This document shows positions 41,005-49,143 of a stretch of 64,000 nt of DNA, piece by piece (within the stretch, counting starts at the first letter, position 1; each line of letters starts with the position of its first letter). Both the position numbers and the translations under genes were made by a program. Origin of the DNA: Pseudarthrobacter defluvii (GTDB taxonomy: Bacteria > Actinomycetota > Actinomycetes > Actinomycetales > Micrococcaceae); assembly GCF_030323865.1 (NCBI RefSeq), contig NZ_CP066362.1, positions 310,001 through 374,000 of the forward strand. Direction: 5' to 3'. The notes under the pieces were generated by a model that worked only from the letters and a program-made list of their open reading frames with translations, searched no databases and was not told the origin of the DNA.

Positions 41005-41904
41005 ATGGGTCAAAGCGCCGAGTTCGGAAAATTCCTCAAAGCCATGCGGTCCCGGTTGAGCCCGGAAGTCGCCGGGACAGGGCCCAGCACGGGCGCCCGC
41101 AGGGTTCCCGGCCTGCGGCGGGAGGAAGTGGCACGGCTGGCCGGTGTCAGTACCGATTACTACGTGCGGCTGGAGCAGGGCCGCAACATCCACCCGTCCC
41201 GCACCGTCCTGGACGCGGTGGCCCGGGCGCTGCGGCTGGACAGCAGCGAGCACGCGCACATGCTGGACCTGCTCGAAAACTGCGCCAGCGCTCCCCGGGA
41301 TCCCGGTGCCAGTGCAGCCCAAGGCGTCCGGCCGGCACTGCGCCAGCTGCTTGACGCCGTGGGGGAAGTGCCCGCCCTCGTGTTGGGCCGGCGCAACGAC
41401 GTCCTTGCCGGCAACAGGATGGCATTCCTGCTCTTCACCGACTTTCCGGCGCTGCCGCCCGCGGAGCGGAACCTCACCCGCTGGACCATTCTTGACCCCG
41501 CCGCCCGGGAACTCTTCAGGGATTGGAAGACGGTGGCGGCCGAAGCCGCCGGATCGCTCCGCCTGGATGTGGGCCGGCACCCCAACGATCCCCAGGCGAA
41601 CCACCTGGTGGGCGAGTTGGCGGTCCACAGTGAACACTTCCGCCAGTGGTGGGCCGGGCATCGGGTGGCAACCCGCGCAGCCGGAACCGTCCGCCTGCAT
41701 CACCCCGCCGTGGGGGACCTGGAACTGAACTTTGAAAACCTCGCCCTGCCGGAGGACCCCGACCAGACGCTCCGAGTGTATTCCGCGCGGCCGGGATCGC
41801 CGTCGTCGGACGCCCTGGCCTTGCTGGGCAGCCTCGGAGCGGGTCAAGGGACTGGCGCTGAGCGGGACGCAGCCGCCGTGGCGGAAAGCGGCGACCTGGG
41901 CTGA
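41005..41904 (+). CDS. XRE-family regulator with MmyB-like ligand domain
   Basis: A 299-residue regulator. The N-terminal HTH (GLRREEVARLAGVSTDYYVR) at about residues 37-56 is followed by EQGRNIHPSRTVLDAVARAL, and the C-terminal two thirds (LVLGRRNDVLAGNRMAFLLF to LAVHSEHFRQWWAGH) match the MmyB-like PAS-type domain thought to bind small lipophilic ligands. Such genes are usually adjacent to the oxidoreductase they control, here the divergent reductase operon. ATG at 41005 (MGQSAEFG) is preferred over one ten codons upstream. Confidence 0.9.
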   Translation: MGQSAEFGKFLKAMRSRLSPEVAGTGPSTGARRVPGLRREEVARLAGVSTDYYVRLEQGRNIHPSRTVLDAVARALRLDSSEHAHMLDLLENCASAPRDPGASAAQGVRPALRQLLDAVGEVPALVLGRRNDVLAGNRMAFLLFTDFPALPPAERNLTRWTILDPAARELFRDWKTVAAEAAGSLRLDVGRHPNDPQANHLVGELAVHSEHFRQWWAGHRVATRAAGTVRLHHPAVGDLELNFENLALPEDPDQTLRVYSARPGSPSSDALALLGSLGAGQGTGAERDAAAVAESGDLG

Positions 41905-42056
41905 CCTGCCCCTTAATGGGTGTGAGCCACTGTACATTCGTCCAGCGGAAGGGGTGGATTCTGGCCAGCCGCCCATTGGTCCGGCGCGCGCCCTTTCCTA
42001 GGGTGGGGAGTACTGCTTCTCTGCCCGCTTTTTGTCACCCCAGGATGGTCTCAACG

Positions 42057-42263
42057 ATGAAACGCATCGCCCTGTTGAAGGAACGCCAGGCATCCGCCGG
42101 CGCCGCTTCCACCGCCACCGGTTCGCACTGCCCCGCCTCAGGTCTATGGAGCCCGGACCTTGATCCCCATACGGTCCTGTCCTTCTTCGAGGGCCACGTT
42201 TTCCCCGCGTTCGACGGCGTCCCAACGGTATGGCGGCGGCGCAGTCCGGGCACGGCAAACTAG
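42057..42263 (+). CDS. Small hypothetical protein
   Basis: A 68-residue ORF starting MKRIALLKERQ with the pattern HCPASGLWSPD and a C-terminal VPTVWRRRS. The single Cys, and the conserved-looking CPxSGxW and PTVW elements, suggest a real small protein, but I recognise no family. A GGATGG stretch precedes the ATG. It is convergent with dodecin and ends just before a long hairpin. The 152 bases between the XRE regulator and this ORF show nothing else clear. Confidence 0.5.
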   Translation: MKRIALLKERQASAGAASTATGSHCPASGLWSPDLDPHTVLSFFEGHVFPAFDGVPTVWRRRSPGTAN

Positions 42264-42275
42264 GACAGCTGTAAA

Positions 42276-42333
42276 AGCAAAACCGGCCCGCAGTCAACAC
42301 CTCCAGGAAGTGTCGGCTGTGGCCGGTTGCTTT
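42276..42333. terminator. Long compound hairpin between convergent small genes
   Basis: GCAAAACCGGCC (42276-42287) pairs with GGCCGGTTGC (42321-42330), with internal ACAC/GTGT pairing. The plus-strand side runs into TTTCG. It separates the 68-residue ORF from the dodecin stop at 42337 and could end both transcripts. Confidence 0.6.
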
Positions 42334-42336
42334 CGA

Positions 42337-42549
42337 TCAGTGCTCTTCCAGGCGGAAGCCGATCTTGATGGTGACCTGCCAGTCCGCGACCTTGCCGTCC
42401 TCCAGGTGGCCGCGGACCTCCTTGACCTCGAACCAGTCCAGGTTCCGCAGGGTCTGGGACGCCTTGGCAATACCGTTGCGGACGGCGTCATCCACGCCCT
42501 CGGTGGAGGTGCCGACAATTTCAGAAATGCTGTACGTGTGGTTGGACAA
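42337..42549 (-). CDS. Dodecin family protein
   Basis: A 70-residue dodecin: SISEIVGTSTEGVDDAVRNG, ASQTLRNLDWFEVKEVRGHL and DWQVTIKIGFRLEE match the three-strand-and-helix subunit that forms a flavin- and CoA-binding dodecamer. Trp36 in the LDWFEV segment is the conserved flavin-stacking residue. Stand-alone gene, with its own short upstream region of 128 bases before the GntR gene. Confidence 0.93.
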   Translation of the reverse strand: MSNHTYSISEIVGTSTEGVDDAVRNGIAKASQTLRNLDWFEVKEVRGHLEDGKVADWQVTIKIGFRLEEH

Positions 42550-42676
42550 CTTCGCTCCTCGTGATCGTCGATGCTCCCGGTTGCGGGCCGTCCCTGAAGC
42601 CTAGTAGGACTGCTGGAGCGTTGAACAGGGCCAACGGCAATTAGGGGAGCCGCTTCCCATGACCAGGGGGGAGGGG

Positions 42677-43381
42677 TTACTTGGTTTCCAGCACCAGGTG
42701 CTTCAGGTCATCGAGGGTCTGCTGCATGTGGGCGTCCATGGCCTCCCGGGACCGGACTGAGTCGCGCGACTGCAGGGCTTCGGCAATGTTTTGGTGATGA
42801 CCGATGGCGTGTTCCTGGATTTCAGGAACGGCGGAGGTCTCGGTCCTGCGGTTTTCCAGGACCCGGTGCAGCGGCTCAAACAGGACCGACACGAAGACGT
42901 TGCCGGAGGCGTGCAGGATGACGTCGTGGAAGGCGAGGTCTGCTTCCACGAACGCGGCGACGTCATTGATGCTGTGGGCCGCCTTCATCGCCGAAATGTA
43001 GTTGAAGAGGGAGGTGATTTCTTCTTCCGCGATCCGTCCGGCGGCAAGCTCGCAGGCTCCCGTTTCCAGCATCCTGCGCAACTCGATGAGCTGGATGGAG
43101 GCATCGGCGTCGTTCTTGCCCTCGGACGCCGCGCGCAGGACGGCTTCCAGCGAGGCCCAGCGGCTCAGCGGGTTCACGAATGTTCCACGGCCGCGCTCCA
43201 CGCTCAGGATGCGTTGTGCCTGCAGGGTCTTCATCGCTTCGCGGACCGTCATGCGGCTGACCTCGTGGCGGGCGCTGAGTTCGTGCTCGCCGGGAACGGT
43301 GGAACCGGGCGGGAACTCGCCTTCGATGATGCGGTCCAGCAACTCGTCGGCCACAACGCCAACCAGCGACTTCCGTGCCAT
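42677..43381 (-). CDS. GntR/FadR-family transcriptional regulator
   Basis: A 234-residue FCD-type GntR regulator. The winged-helix domain (VADELLDRIIEGEFPPGSTV, then HELSARHEVSRMTVREAMKTL) is followed by an FCD helical ligand domain with LRRMLETGACELAA, DLAFHDVILHASGN and a HHQNIAEAL metal-site His pattern. The ATG at 43381 follows a GGGGGC ribosome site. It diverges from the sugar-acid kinase operon; the motif TGTCAGACA occurs twice in the 171-base gap and is its likely operator. Confidence 0.92.
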   Translation of the reverse strand: MARKSLVGVVADELLDRIIEGEFPPGSTVPGEHELSARHEVSRMTVREAMKTLQAQRILSVERGRGTFVNPLSRWASLEAVLRAASEGKNDADASIQLIELRRMLETGACELAAGRIAEEEITSLFNYISAMKAAHSINDVAAFVEADLAFHDVILHASGNVFVSVLFEPLHRVLENRRTETSAVPEIQEHAIGHHQNIAEALQSRDSVRSREAMDAHMQQTLDDLKHLVLETK

Positions 43382-43420
43382 GCTGCCCCCGATTCCTGCT
43401 TCCGGCTTCCGCGGCGGATA

Positions 43421-43429
43421 TGTCAGACA
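43421..43429. promoter_or_regulatory. GntR operator copy 1 (TGTCAGACA)
   Basis: TGTCAGACA at 43421-43429 lies 40 bases upstream of the gntR-type gene start. The identical nonamer occurs again at 43483-43491. Placement suggests autoregulation. Confidence 0.6.
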
Positions 43430-43478
43430 AGTGTACTTGCGCGTCCGTATGCCGTGTGCCACACTAACATTCAAATGC

Positions 43479-43495
43479 AAGATGTCAGACATCTT
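43479..43495. promoter_or_regulatory. GntR operator copy 2, perfect palindrome
   Basis: AAGATGTC and GACATCTT (43479-43486, 43488-43495) flank a single A, containing TGTCAGACA. It lies 58 bases before the GTG of the kinase gene, in its promoter region. Confidence 0.7.
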
Positions 43496-43552
43496 ACAGT
43501 TACCTTTACACCTGGATCCGCCAAACCGGATCGTTACACAACGGAGTGCACT

Positions 43553-45052
43553 GTGACGCATGAAGCAGACGTTCTGGCCGCTTACCCGGCAGACCTCGAG
43601 ATCCCCGCTGGGCTGGTAGCCGACACGCTTGCCGCTTCCAACGCGGAGGTTCCCCGCGTCCTGGTAGTGCTCGACGACGATCCCACCGGCACGCAGTCTG
43701 TGGCAGACCTGCCCGTGCTCACCCGCTGGGACGTGGCGGACTTCGCCTGGGCCTTTGGCCAGGGCAAGCCAGCCGTTTACGTCCTGACCAACACCCGCAG
43801 CCTGGATCCGGCAGAAGCGGCGGCCCGCAATGAGGAAGTAGTCCGCAACGCGCTGGCCGCGGCAGGAGCGCAGGAGAACGCCAATTCCACCGCCACTCCG
43901 AGCCTGCGGCTCGGATTCGTCAGCCGCAGTGACTCCACCCTCCGCGGCCACTACCCGCTGGAACCGGACGTCATCTCGGCGACGGTCGCCGAGGTCAGCG
44001 GGGAGAAGACCGACGGCGTTGTGCTGGTTCCGGCGTTCCCGGACGCCGGACGGGTCACCATCGGGGGAGTCCACTACATGCGCGACGCTGAAGGCACCCT
44101 GGTCCCGGTCTCCGAAACCGAGTTCGCCAAGGACGCATCCTTCGGCTTCAGCACCTCCGTCATGGCCGACTACATCGCAGAGAAATCCCAGGGCCGGTTC
44201 CCCGCGGACTCCGTGATCGTCCTGGACCTGAACATCATCCGCGCCGGTGCCTCAGCGCAGGACCCCGCCATTTCCGCCAAGGCCATCGCCGACGCCATCG
44301 AGCCCGCAACAGACTCCACCCCGATCGTGGCCGACATCGTCACCGAGAACGACCTCCGCGCCCTGGCCCTGGGCCTGGAAGAAGCCGAACGCCGCGGCAA
44401 GAAGCTCCTGTACCGCGTTGGCCCGCCGTTCGTCCGCGGCCGCATCGGCCAGGAAGTCCGCGCAGCATTGACCGGGGAAGAGGCTTACGAGGGCAACACC
44501 CCGTCGGAAGCCGGCGGCCTCATCGTGGTGGGCTCACACGTTGGCCTCACCACGCGCCAGCTCAACGTCCTCACCGCGGAACACAGCTCCGCGCGCATCA
44601 TCGAGATCGACGTCGAGAAGCTCCTTGGTGCTGAAACGGACGCCAAGGCCCACCTGGACCAGACCGTTGCCGCCGTCGTCGATGCCTTGCACGCAGGGGA
44701 CGTCATCGTCCACACCAGCCGCCTGCTCATCAAAACCGATGACCCCGCCGAAAGCCTGCGGATCGCGCGGACCGTCTCGGCCGCCGTCGTGGACGTTGTC
44801 AACCGGACCCTGAAGACGTTCCCGCCGCGGTTCGTCATCGCCAAGGGCGGCATCACGTCCTCGGACGTGGCAGCCCACGGCCTGGAAATCCGCCACGCCA
44901 TCGTCCGCGGCCCCATGCTGCCGGGCATCGTCTCCCTCTGGGAACCGGTGGACGGACCTGCCAAGGGCATTCCGTACATCGTCTTCGCCGGCAACGTGGG
45001 CGACGACGACTCCCTGGCCCAGGTCACCCGCAAGCTCAGCACTACGTTCTAG
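43553..45052 (+). CDS. Four-carbon acid sugar kinase (DUF1537/OtnK family)
   Basis: A 499-residue kinase. The N-terminal domain carries the hallmark DDDPTGTQS at residues 41-48, with SRSDSTLRGHYPLE further on; the C-terminal nucleotide-binding domain includes FVIAKGGITSSDVAAHGL and IVFAGNVGDDDSLAQV. Family members phosphorylate 3-oxo-tetronates, D-threonate or 3-oxo-isoapionate. The GTG at 43553 was chosen because GGAG sits 7 bases before it and the frame upstream runs through the operator. First gene of an operon with a dehydrogenase, GntP permease and aldolase. Confidence 0.9.
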   Translation: MTHEADVLAAYPADLEIPAGLVADTLAASNAEVPRVLVVLDDDPTGTQSVADLPVLTRWDVADFAWAFGQGKPAVYVLTNTRSLDPAEAAARNEEVVRNALAAAGAQENANSTATPSLRLGFVSRSDSTLRGHYPLEPDVISATVAEVSGEKTDGVVLVPAFPDAGRVTIGGVHYMRDAEGTLVPVSETEFAKDASFGFSTSVMADYIAEKSQGRFPADSVIVLDLNIIRAGASAQDPAISAKAIADAIEPATDSTPIVADIVTENDLRALALGLEEAERRGKKLLYRVGPPFVRGRIGQEVRAALTGEEAYEGNTPSEAGGLIVVGSHVGLTTRQLNVLTAEHSSARIIEIDVEKLLGAETDAKAHLDQTVAAVVDALHAGDVIVHTSRLLIKTDDPAESLRIARTVSAAVVDVVNRTLKTFPPRFVIAKGGITSSDVAAHGLEIRHAIVRGPMLPGIVSLWEPVDGPAKGIPYIVFAGNVGDDDSLAQVTRKLSTTF

Positions 45053-45133
45053 TCCCCACCGGCTCCCAACCCCCGCAGGCTCGGGCCGGGGCCCTCGCCG
45101 GAGTGGGCCCAGCAAATTTCAAGGAGAAACACC

Positions 45134-46033
45134 ATGACCAGCAACTACACCGTCACCGTCCTGGGCCTCGGCGCCATGGGCCTCCCCATGGCCACCCGCT
45201 TGGCCACCCAGCTGACCGTCCACGGTTTCGACATCGCCGAGGCCCGCCTCAAGCTCGCTGAAGAAGCCGGCATCACCACCTTCACCACGGCCCGCGACGC
45301 CGCCAAGGGTGCCAACGCGGTACTCCTGGCAGTCCGCAACGGTGAGCAGCTCGACGAGGTCCTCTTCGGCGAAAACGGCGTGGCCTCCGTGCTGGAGCCG
45401 GGCGCCGTCGTCATCCTCGGCAGCACGGTGGGCACCGACGCCATCCCCGCCACCGTGGCCAAACTGGCCGAATACGGCGTGAACCTGGTGGACGCCCCGC
45501 TGTCCGGCGGCCCCAAGCGCGCCGGCGAAGGCGACCTGCTGATCGTCGTCGGCGCTTCCCCCGAAGCCCGCGAAAAAGCTGCGCCGGCCCTGGACCTGCT
45601 CGCCTCCACGCTCACCGTTGTGGGCGACAACCCCGGCGACGGCCAGGCCCTGAAGACCGTCAACCAACTCCTGTGCGGCGTCCATATCGCCGCCGCCGCC
45701 GAAGCCCTGGCCCTGGCCGACGCCCTGGGGCTTGACCAGGCCAAGACCTTGGCCGCCCTGGAAGCGGGTGCTGCCGGCTCCTTCATGTTGTCCAACCGGG
45801 GCCCGCGCATCCTGGAGGCCTACAACGAGGAAGGCGCCGAGGTCCTCTCCCGCCTGGACATCTTCGTCAAGGACATGGGTATCGTAGGCAAGGCCGCACG
45901 CGCTGCCGGCCTCGCAGCCCCCGTCGCCGCCGCCGCGGAACAGCTCTACCTGCTGGGCCAGGCCCAGGGCCTCGCCGCCGCCGATGATTCCGCCGTCATC
46001 AAGGTGGTCGCCCCCGCCAAGCGCACCAAGTAA
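45134..46033 (+). CDS. NAD(P)-dependent 3-hydroxyacid dehydrogenase family protein
   Basis: A 299-residue beta-hydroxyacid dehydrogenase related to LtnD and GarR. The Rossmann motif LGLGAMGLPMA is at residues 10-20, the substrate motif NLVDAPLSGGPKRAGEG follows, and the catalytic Lys is K174 in GQALKTVNQLL. It would oxidise a tetronate at C2 (L-threonate or D-erythronate type) to supply the kinase encoded upstream, or reduce a semialdehyde. AAGGAGAA precedes the ATG. The downstream gap carries a strong hairpin before the permease gene. Confidence 0.92.
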   Translation: MTSNYTVTVLGLGAMGLPMATRLATQLTVHGFDIAEARLKLAEEAGITTFTTARDAAKGANAVLLAVRNGEQLDEVLFGENGVASVLEPGAVVILGSTVGTDAIPATVAKLAEYGVNLVDAPLSGGPKRAGEGDLLIVVGASPEAREKAAPALDLLASTLTVVGDNPGDGQALKTVNQLLCGVHIAAAAEALALADALGLDQAKTLAALEAGAAGSFMLSNRGPRILEAYNEEGAEVLSRLDIFVKDMGIVGKAARAAGLAAPVAAAAEQLYLLGQAQGLAAADDSAVIKVVAPAKRTK

Positions 46034-46075
46034 GCCAGCGCACCAAACAAGCCACCCTCCTGCCCTTGCGGCATA

Positions 46076-46117
46076 AGGTACGACGACGGCGGTCCCCCCT
46101 CCGCCGTCGTCGTACCT
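46076..46117. terminator. 17-bp perfect hairpin between dehydrogenase and permease genes
   Basis: AGGTACGACGACGGCGG (46076-46092) pairs with 46101-46117 around an eight-base C-rich loop. With no T-tract it may act as an mRNA processing or stability element that sets relative expression inside the operon, or as a weak terminator. Confidence 0.6.
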
Positions 46118-46216
46118 CCCAGCGTTGCCGGCGCAGTCCCGCAACGTTCGTTCCACCCCCACCATTCCCTGCTGCCGCCTGCCCTCAGGCCGGCACGTTA
46201 TAGGAGACACCTCCCC

Positions 46217-47683
46217 GTGAACCACCTGATCAACCCGCTGATACAGCGGGCGGCCGATGCTCCGGCCATCAAGCCTGCCGTCGAGCTGGGCACCCCGCTG
46301 CTGCTCACCATCGCAGCGGCAGGCATCGCCATCCTGTTGATGATGATCATCCGCTTCAAGATCCAGGCCTTCGTGGCCCTGCTCACCGTCAGCATCCTGG
46401 TGGCCGTGGCAGCAACCATCCCGCTGCAGGACATCTTCACCGTGGTGTCCAGCGGCGTGGGCAGCACCATGGGCAAGGTTGCCATCCTGATCGCGCTCGG
46501 CGCAGTCCTGGGCCGCATGATCGAGGTGTCCGGCGGCGTCCAGTCCCTGGCCGACCACTTCACCCGCAAGCTCGGCGCCCGCCGCGTGGCCGTCGCGCTG
46601 ACCGCCGTCGGCTTCCTGGTGGCCATCCCCGTCTTCTTCGAGGTGGGCATCATCGTGCTGGTGCCCATCGTGTACGCCTTCGCCAAAATCGCCAAGGTCC
46701 ACCCCGTGAAGTTCGGCCTCCCCATGGCCGGCATCATGCTCTCCATCCACGTGGCAGTTCCGCCGCACCCGGGCATTGTGGCCGGCGCGGGCGTACTCGG
46801 CGCCGACATCGGACTCATCGCCCTGATCTCGCTGCTGATCTGCGTGCCGCTGGGCTTCCTGTCCTACTGGGTAGCATCCATCATGAACCGCAAGGACTAC
46901 GAGCTCCTGCCGGCTGTAAAGACCCAGGTGGAGGAATTCGGCTCCGATTCGCTGGTCAAGGTGGGCCACGACGGCCCCGGCGCCGCCGCCATTGCCCCGC
47001 CGCGGCCGGGCCTGATCATCTTCCTGATCGCCGCGCCGATCGTGCAGATCCTGCTCGGTACCGTAGGCACGCTCGTCATCCCCAAGTCCGATCCGCTCTA
47101 CGGCCTCGCTGCCTTCATCGGCAACCCGTTCCTTGCTTTGCTCGTGGCCGTGGCGCTGTCCTTCTTCCTGCTGGCGGTCCGCCGTGGCTGGTCCTTCAAG
47201 GAAACCGGCGAAATTTTCGAGGGCTCCCTGCCGCCCATCGCCTCGATCCTGATGGTGGTGGCCGCCGGCGGCGTGTTCGGCAACGTGCTGCAGGTTTCCG
47301 GCATCGGCGGCGCTCTCTCCAAAACGCTGGACACCCTGGGCGTGCCGCTGCTGCTGCTCGGCTTCATCATCTCGCTGGCACTGCGTGCGGCCCAAGGTTC
47401 TGCCACCGTGGCCATCGTGACCACCACCGGCCTGCTGTCCGCGGCGGTCAGCGGCGGCGGCTACAGCCCGGCACAGATCGCCGTGATCGTGATCGCCATC
47501 GGCTTTGGCGCGCTGGGACTGTCCCACGTGACGGACGCCGGCTTCTGGGTGGTGGTGCGGTACTACGGCCTGACGGTTTCCGACGGCCTGAAGACGTGGA
47601 CCGTCCTGACCACCATCCTGGGCGTGGCCGGCTTCCTGCTGACCTTCGTCGCCTGGATCCTGGTGGGAGGGCTGGGCGCCTGA
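46217..47683 (+). CDS. GntP family permease
   Basis: A 488-residue membrane protein with about 12-14 hydrophobic segments, of the gluconate permease (GntP) family. Seen are the GKVAILIALGAVLGRMIEVSG loop, FLVAIPVFFEVGIIVLVPIV, VAVPPHPGIVAGAG and the C-terminal LSHVTDAGFWVVVRYY. It imports sugar acids with protons. Its stop (TGA) overlaps the aldolase ATG by one base, and it follows the dehydrogenase, so it likely imports the substrate of the GntR-controlled pathway. Confidence 0.93.
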   Translation: MNHLINPLIQRAADAPAIKPAVELGTPLLLTIAAAGIAILLMMIIRFKIQAFVALLTVSILVAVAATIPLQDIFTVVSSGVGSTMGKVAILIALGAVLGRMIEVSGGVQSLADHFTRKLGARRVAVALTAVGFLVAIPVFFEVGIIVLVPIVYAFAKIAKVHPVKFGLPMAGIMLSIHVAVPPHPGIVAGAGVLGADIGLIALISLLICVPLGFLSYWVASIMNRKDYELLPAVKTQVEEFGSDSLVKVGHDGPGAAAIAPPRPGLIIFLIAAPIVQILLGTVGTLVIPKSDPLYGLAAFIGNPFLALLVAVALSFFLLAVRRGWSFKETGEIFEGSLPPIASILMVVAAGGVFGNVLQVSGIGGALSKTLDTLGVPLLLLGFIISLALRAAQGSATVAIVTTTGLLSAAVSGGGYSPAQIAVIVIAIGFGALGLSHVTDAGFWVVVRYYGLTVSDGLKTWTVLTTILGVAGFLLTFVAWILVGGLGA

Positions 47684-48534
47684 TGCATACCCGACTGGAC
47701 CACCTGGTCACCTCCGCCCTGCAGCAGGGTTCCGCAGTGCCCGCCTTCACCTGCTACGACTTCACCACCGCGCTTGCCGTGGTGGGTGCCGCGGAAGAGT
47801 CCGGCAGGGGCGTGATCCTGCTGGTGGCACCCAAGACCGCCGCCACTGCGAACGGCCTGAGGCTCATCGCGGCGCTCCGTGGCCTGGCCGATGCCGCTGC
47901 CGTGCCCGTCGCGGTGCAGCTTGACCACGCATCCGACCTTCGTGTCATGGCCGACGCCGTCAAGGCAGGGGCGGACTCCGTCCTCGCCGACGGTTCGTCC
48001 CTTCCCTACGAGGACAACATTGCGCTGGTCCAGGCGGCCCGTGCCCTGCTGGGTGCCGAGGTGGTGCTCGAGGCCGAGCTCGGCGGCCTGGCAGGGGACG
48101 AGGACCGCGCCTTCGGAGCCGACCAGTCCGGTGTCGACGTGGCCGGCCTGACGGACTCCGCGCAGGTGGAGGACTTCGTCTCCCGCACTGGCGCGGAACT
48201 GCTGGCCGTCGCCGTGGGCAACGTCCACGGCAAGTACAAGGGCGAGCCGAAGCTGCGCTGGGACGTGCTGCAGGACATCGCGGCGCGGATCCACATTCCG
48301 CTGGTGCTGCACGGCGCCTCCGGCATCCCGGCGGAGGAACTGGTGAAGGCCGCGGCCATGAACGTTGGCAAGGTCAACTTCAACACGGAGCTGCGAACCG
48401 GCGTGCTGGCCACCCTCCAGGACCAGCTTCCGGCGCACCGTGCCGACGGCGAGAACCTGCAGGGCCTGCTGTCGCTGTGGAACCAGTCGGCGAAGGGCTT
48501 TGCGGCCACCACACTGGCCACACTGGCACGGTAG
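47683..48534 (+). CDS. Class II fructose-bisphosphate aldolase family protein
   Basis: A 283-residue zinc-dependent aldolase of the FbaA/KbaY/GatY type. Active-site residues seen: D81 and H82 in QLDHAS, E132 in EAELGG, H182 in NVHGKYKG, H210 in LHGASGIP, and the KVNFNTELR phosphate-site end. It would split a ketose phosphate into glycerone phosphate and an aldehyde. In a DUF1537-kinase operon one expects an OtnC-type class II aldolase/adducin protein, so this is an atypical partner. Start ATG overlaps the GntP stop by one base. Confidence 0.9.
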   Translation: MHTRLDHLVTSALQQGSAVPAFTCYDFTTALAVVGAAEESGRGVILLVAPKTAATANGLRLIAALRGLADAAAVPVAVQLDHASDLRVMADAVKAGADSVLADGSSLPYEDNIALVQAARALLGAEVVLEAELGGLAGDEDRAFGADQSGVDVAGLTDSAQVEDFVSRTGAELLAVAVGNVHGKYKGEPKLRWDVLQDIAARIHIPLVLHGASGIPAEELVKAAAMNVGKVNFNTELRTGVLATLQDQLPAHRADGENLQGLLSLWNQSAKGFAATTLATLAR

Positions 48535-48552
48535 CTAAATCCACCACAAGCG

Positions 48553-48592
48553 GGAGGCCAGGATCATGCAGCCGGTCCTGGCCTCCTTTTTT
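48553..48592 (+). terminator. Rho-independent terminator of the sugar-acid operon
   Basis: GGAGGCCAGGA (48553-48563) pairs perfectly with TCCTGGCCTCC (48576-48586), followed immediately by six T. Textbook intrinsic terminator, 18 bases after the aldolase stop. Confidence 0.92.
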
Positions 48593-48651
48593 GTGCCTTC
48601 ACCGAATTGCCGGGGAGGGGTGAGGGTTCAGCAGGAGGCTAGGATCGAGCA

Positions 48652-49056
48652 ATGATCCTGGCCTCCCTTCTTTTTGCCTTCCTTGCCGCCGCGCTGCACG
48701 TCTTCATTTTCACGATGGAATCGCTCACCTGGACCCGGCCGGCCACTTGGAAGCGCTTCGGGATTGCCTCCCAGTCGGATGCCGAGACCACAAAACCCAT
48801 GGCCTACAACCAGGGCTTCTATAACCTGTTCCTGGCGGTCGGGGCGATTGTCGGCATCGTACTGGCAGCCGTTGGCGGCCAAGGGTCGGCGCAGTCCGTG
48901 GCGGGGTGGACCCTTATCTTCAGTTGCTGCGGGTCCATGCTGCTCGCTGCGGCCGTCCTGGCCCTGACCGGGCGCAAGTACCTCCGCGCCGCCGTAACGC
49001 AGGGCGCCACGCCCCTGCTCGCCGTCGTTCTGGGCCTGCTGGCCGTGTTGCAGTAG
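48652..49056 (+). CDS. DUF1304 family membrane protein
   Basis: A 134-residue protein with four hydrophobic helices. The signature MESLTWTRPATWKRFG after helix 1 and YNQGFYNLFLAVGA mark DUF1304. Function unknown; often next to stress or efflux genes. An A/G-rich TAGGATCGAG stretch precedes the ATG. It stands alone between the aldolase operon terminator and the acyltransferase gene. Confidence 0.9.
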   Translation: MILASLLFAFLAAALHVFIFTMESLTWTRPATWKRFGIASQSDAETTKPMAYNQGFYNLFLAVGAIVGIVLAAVGGQGSAQSVAGWTLIFSCCGSMLLAAAVLALTGRKYLRAAVTQGATPLLAVVLGLLAVLQ

Positions 49057-49143
49057 CGGCGGAAGGGGCCCAAGGTCCTTAACCAGCACAGGCAACGGGG
49101 GCACAATAGTGCCGTGGGCAGCCTCGAGCGCTTGTAGGACCCC

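Noticed and set aside
45119..47527. Long minus-strand frame opposite the dehydrogenase and GntP genes
   Set aside because: It spans two real genes and the hairpin between them; product is His/Gly/Asp-rich with no fold signal.
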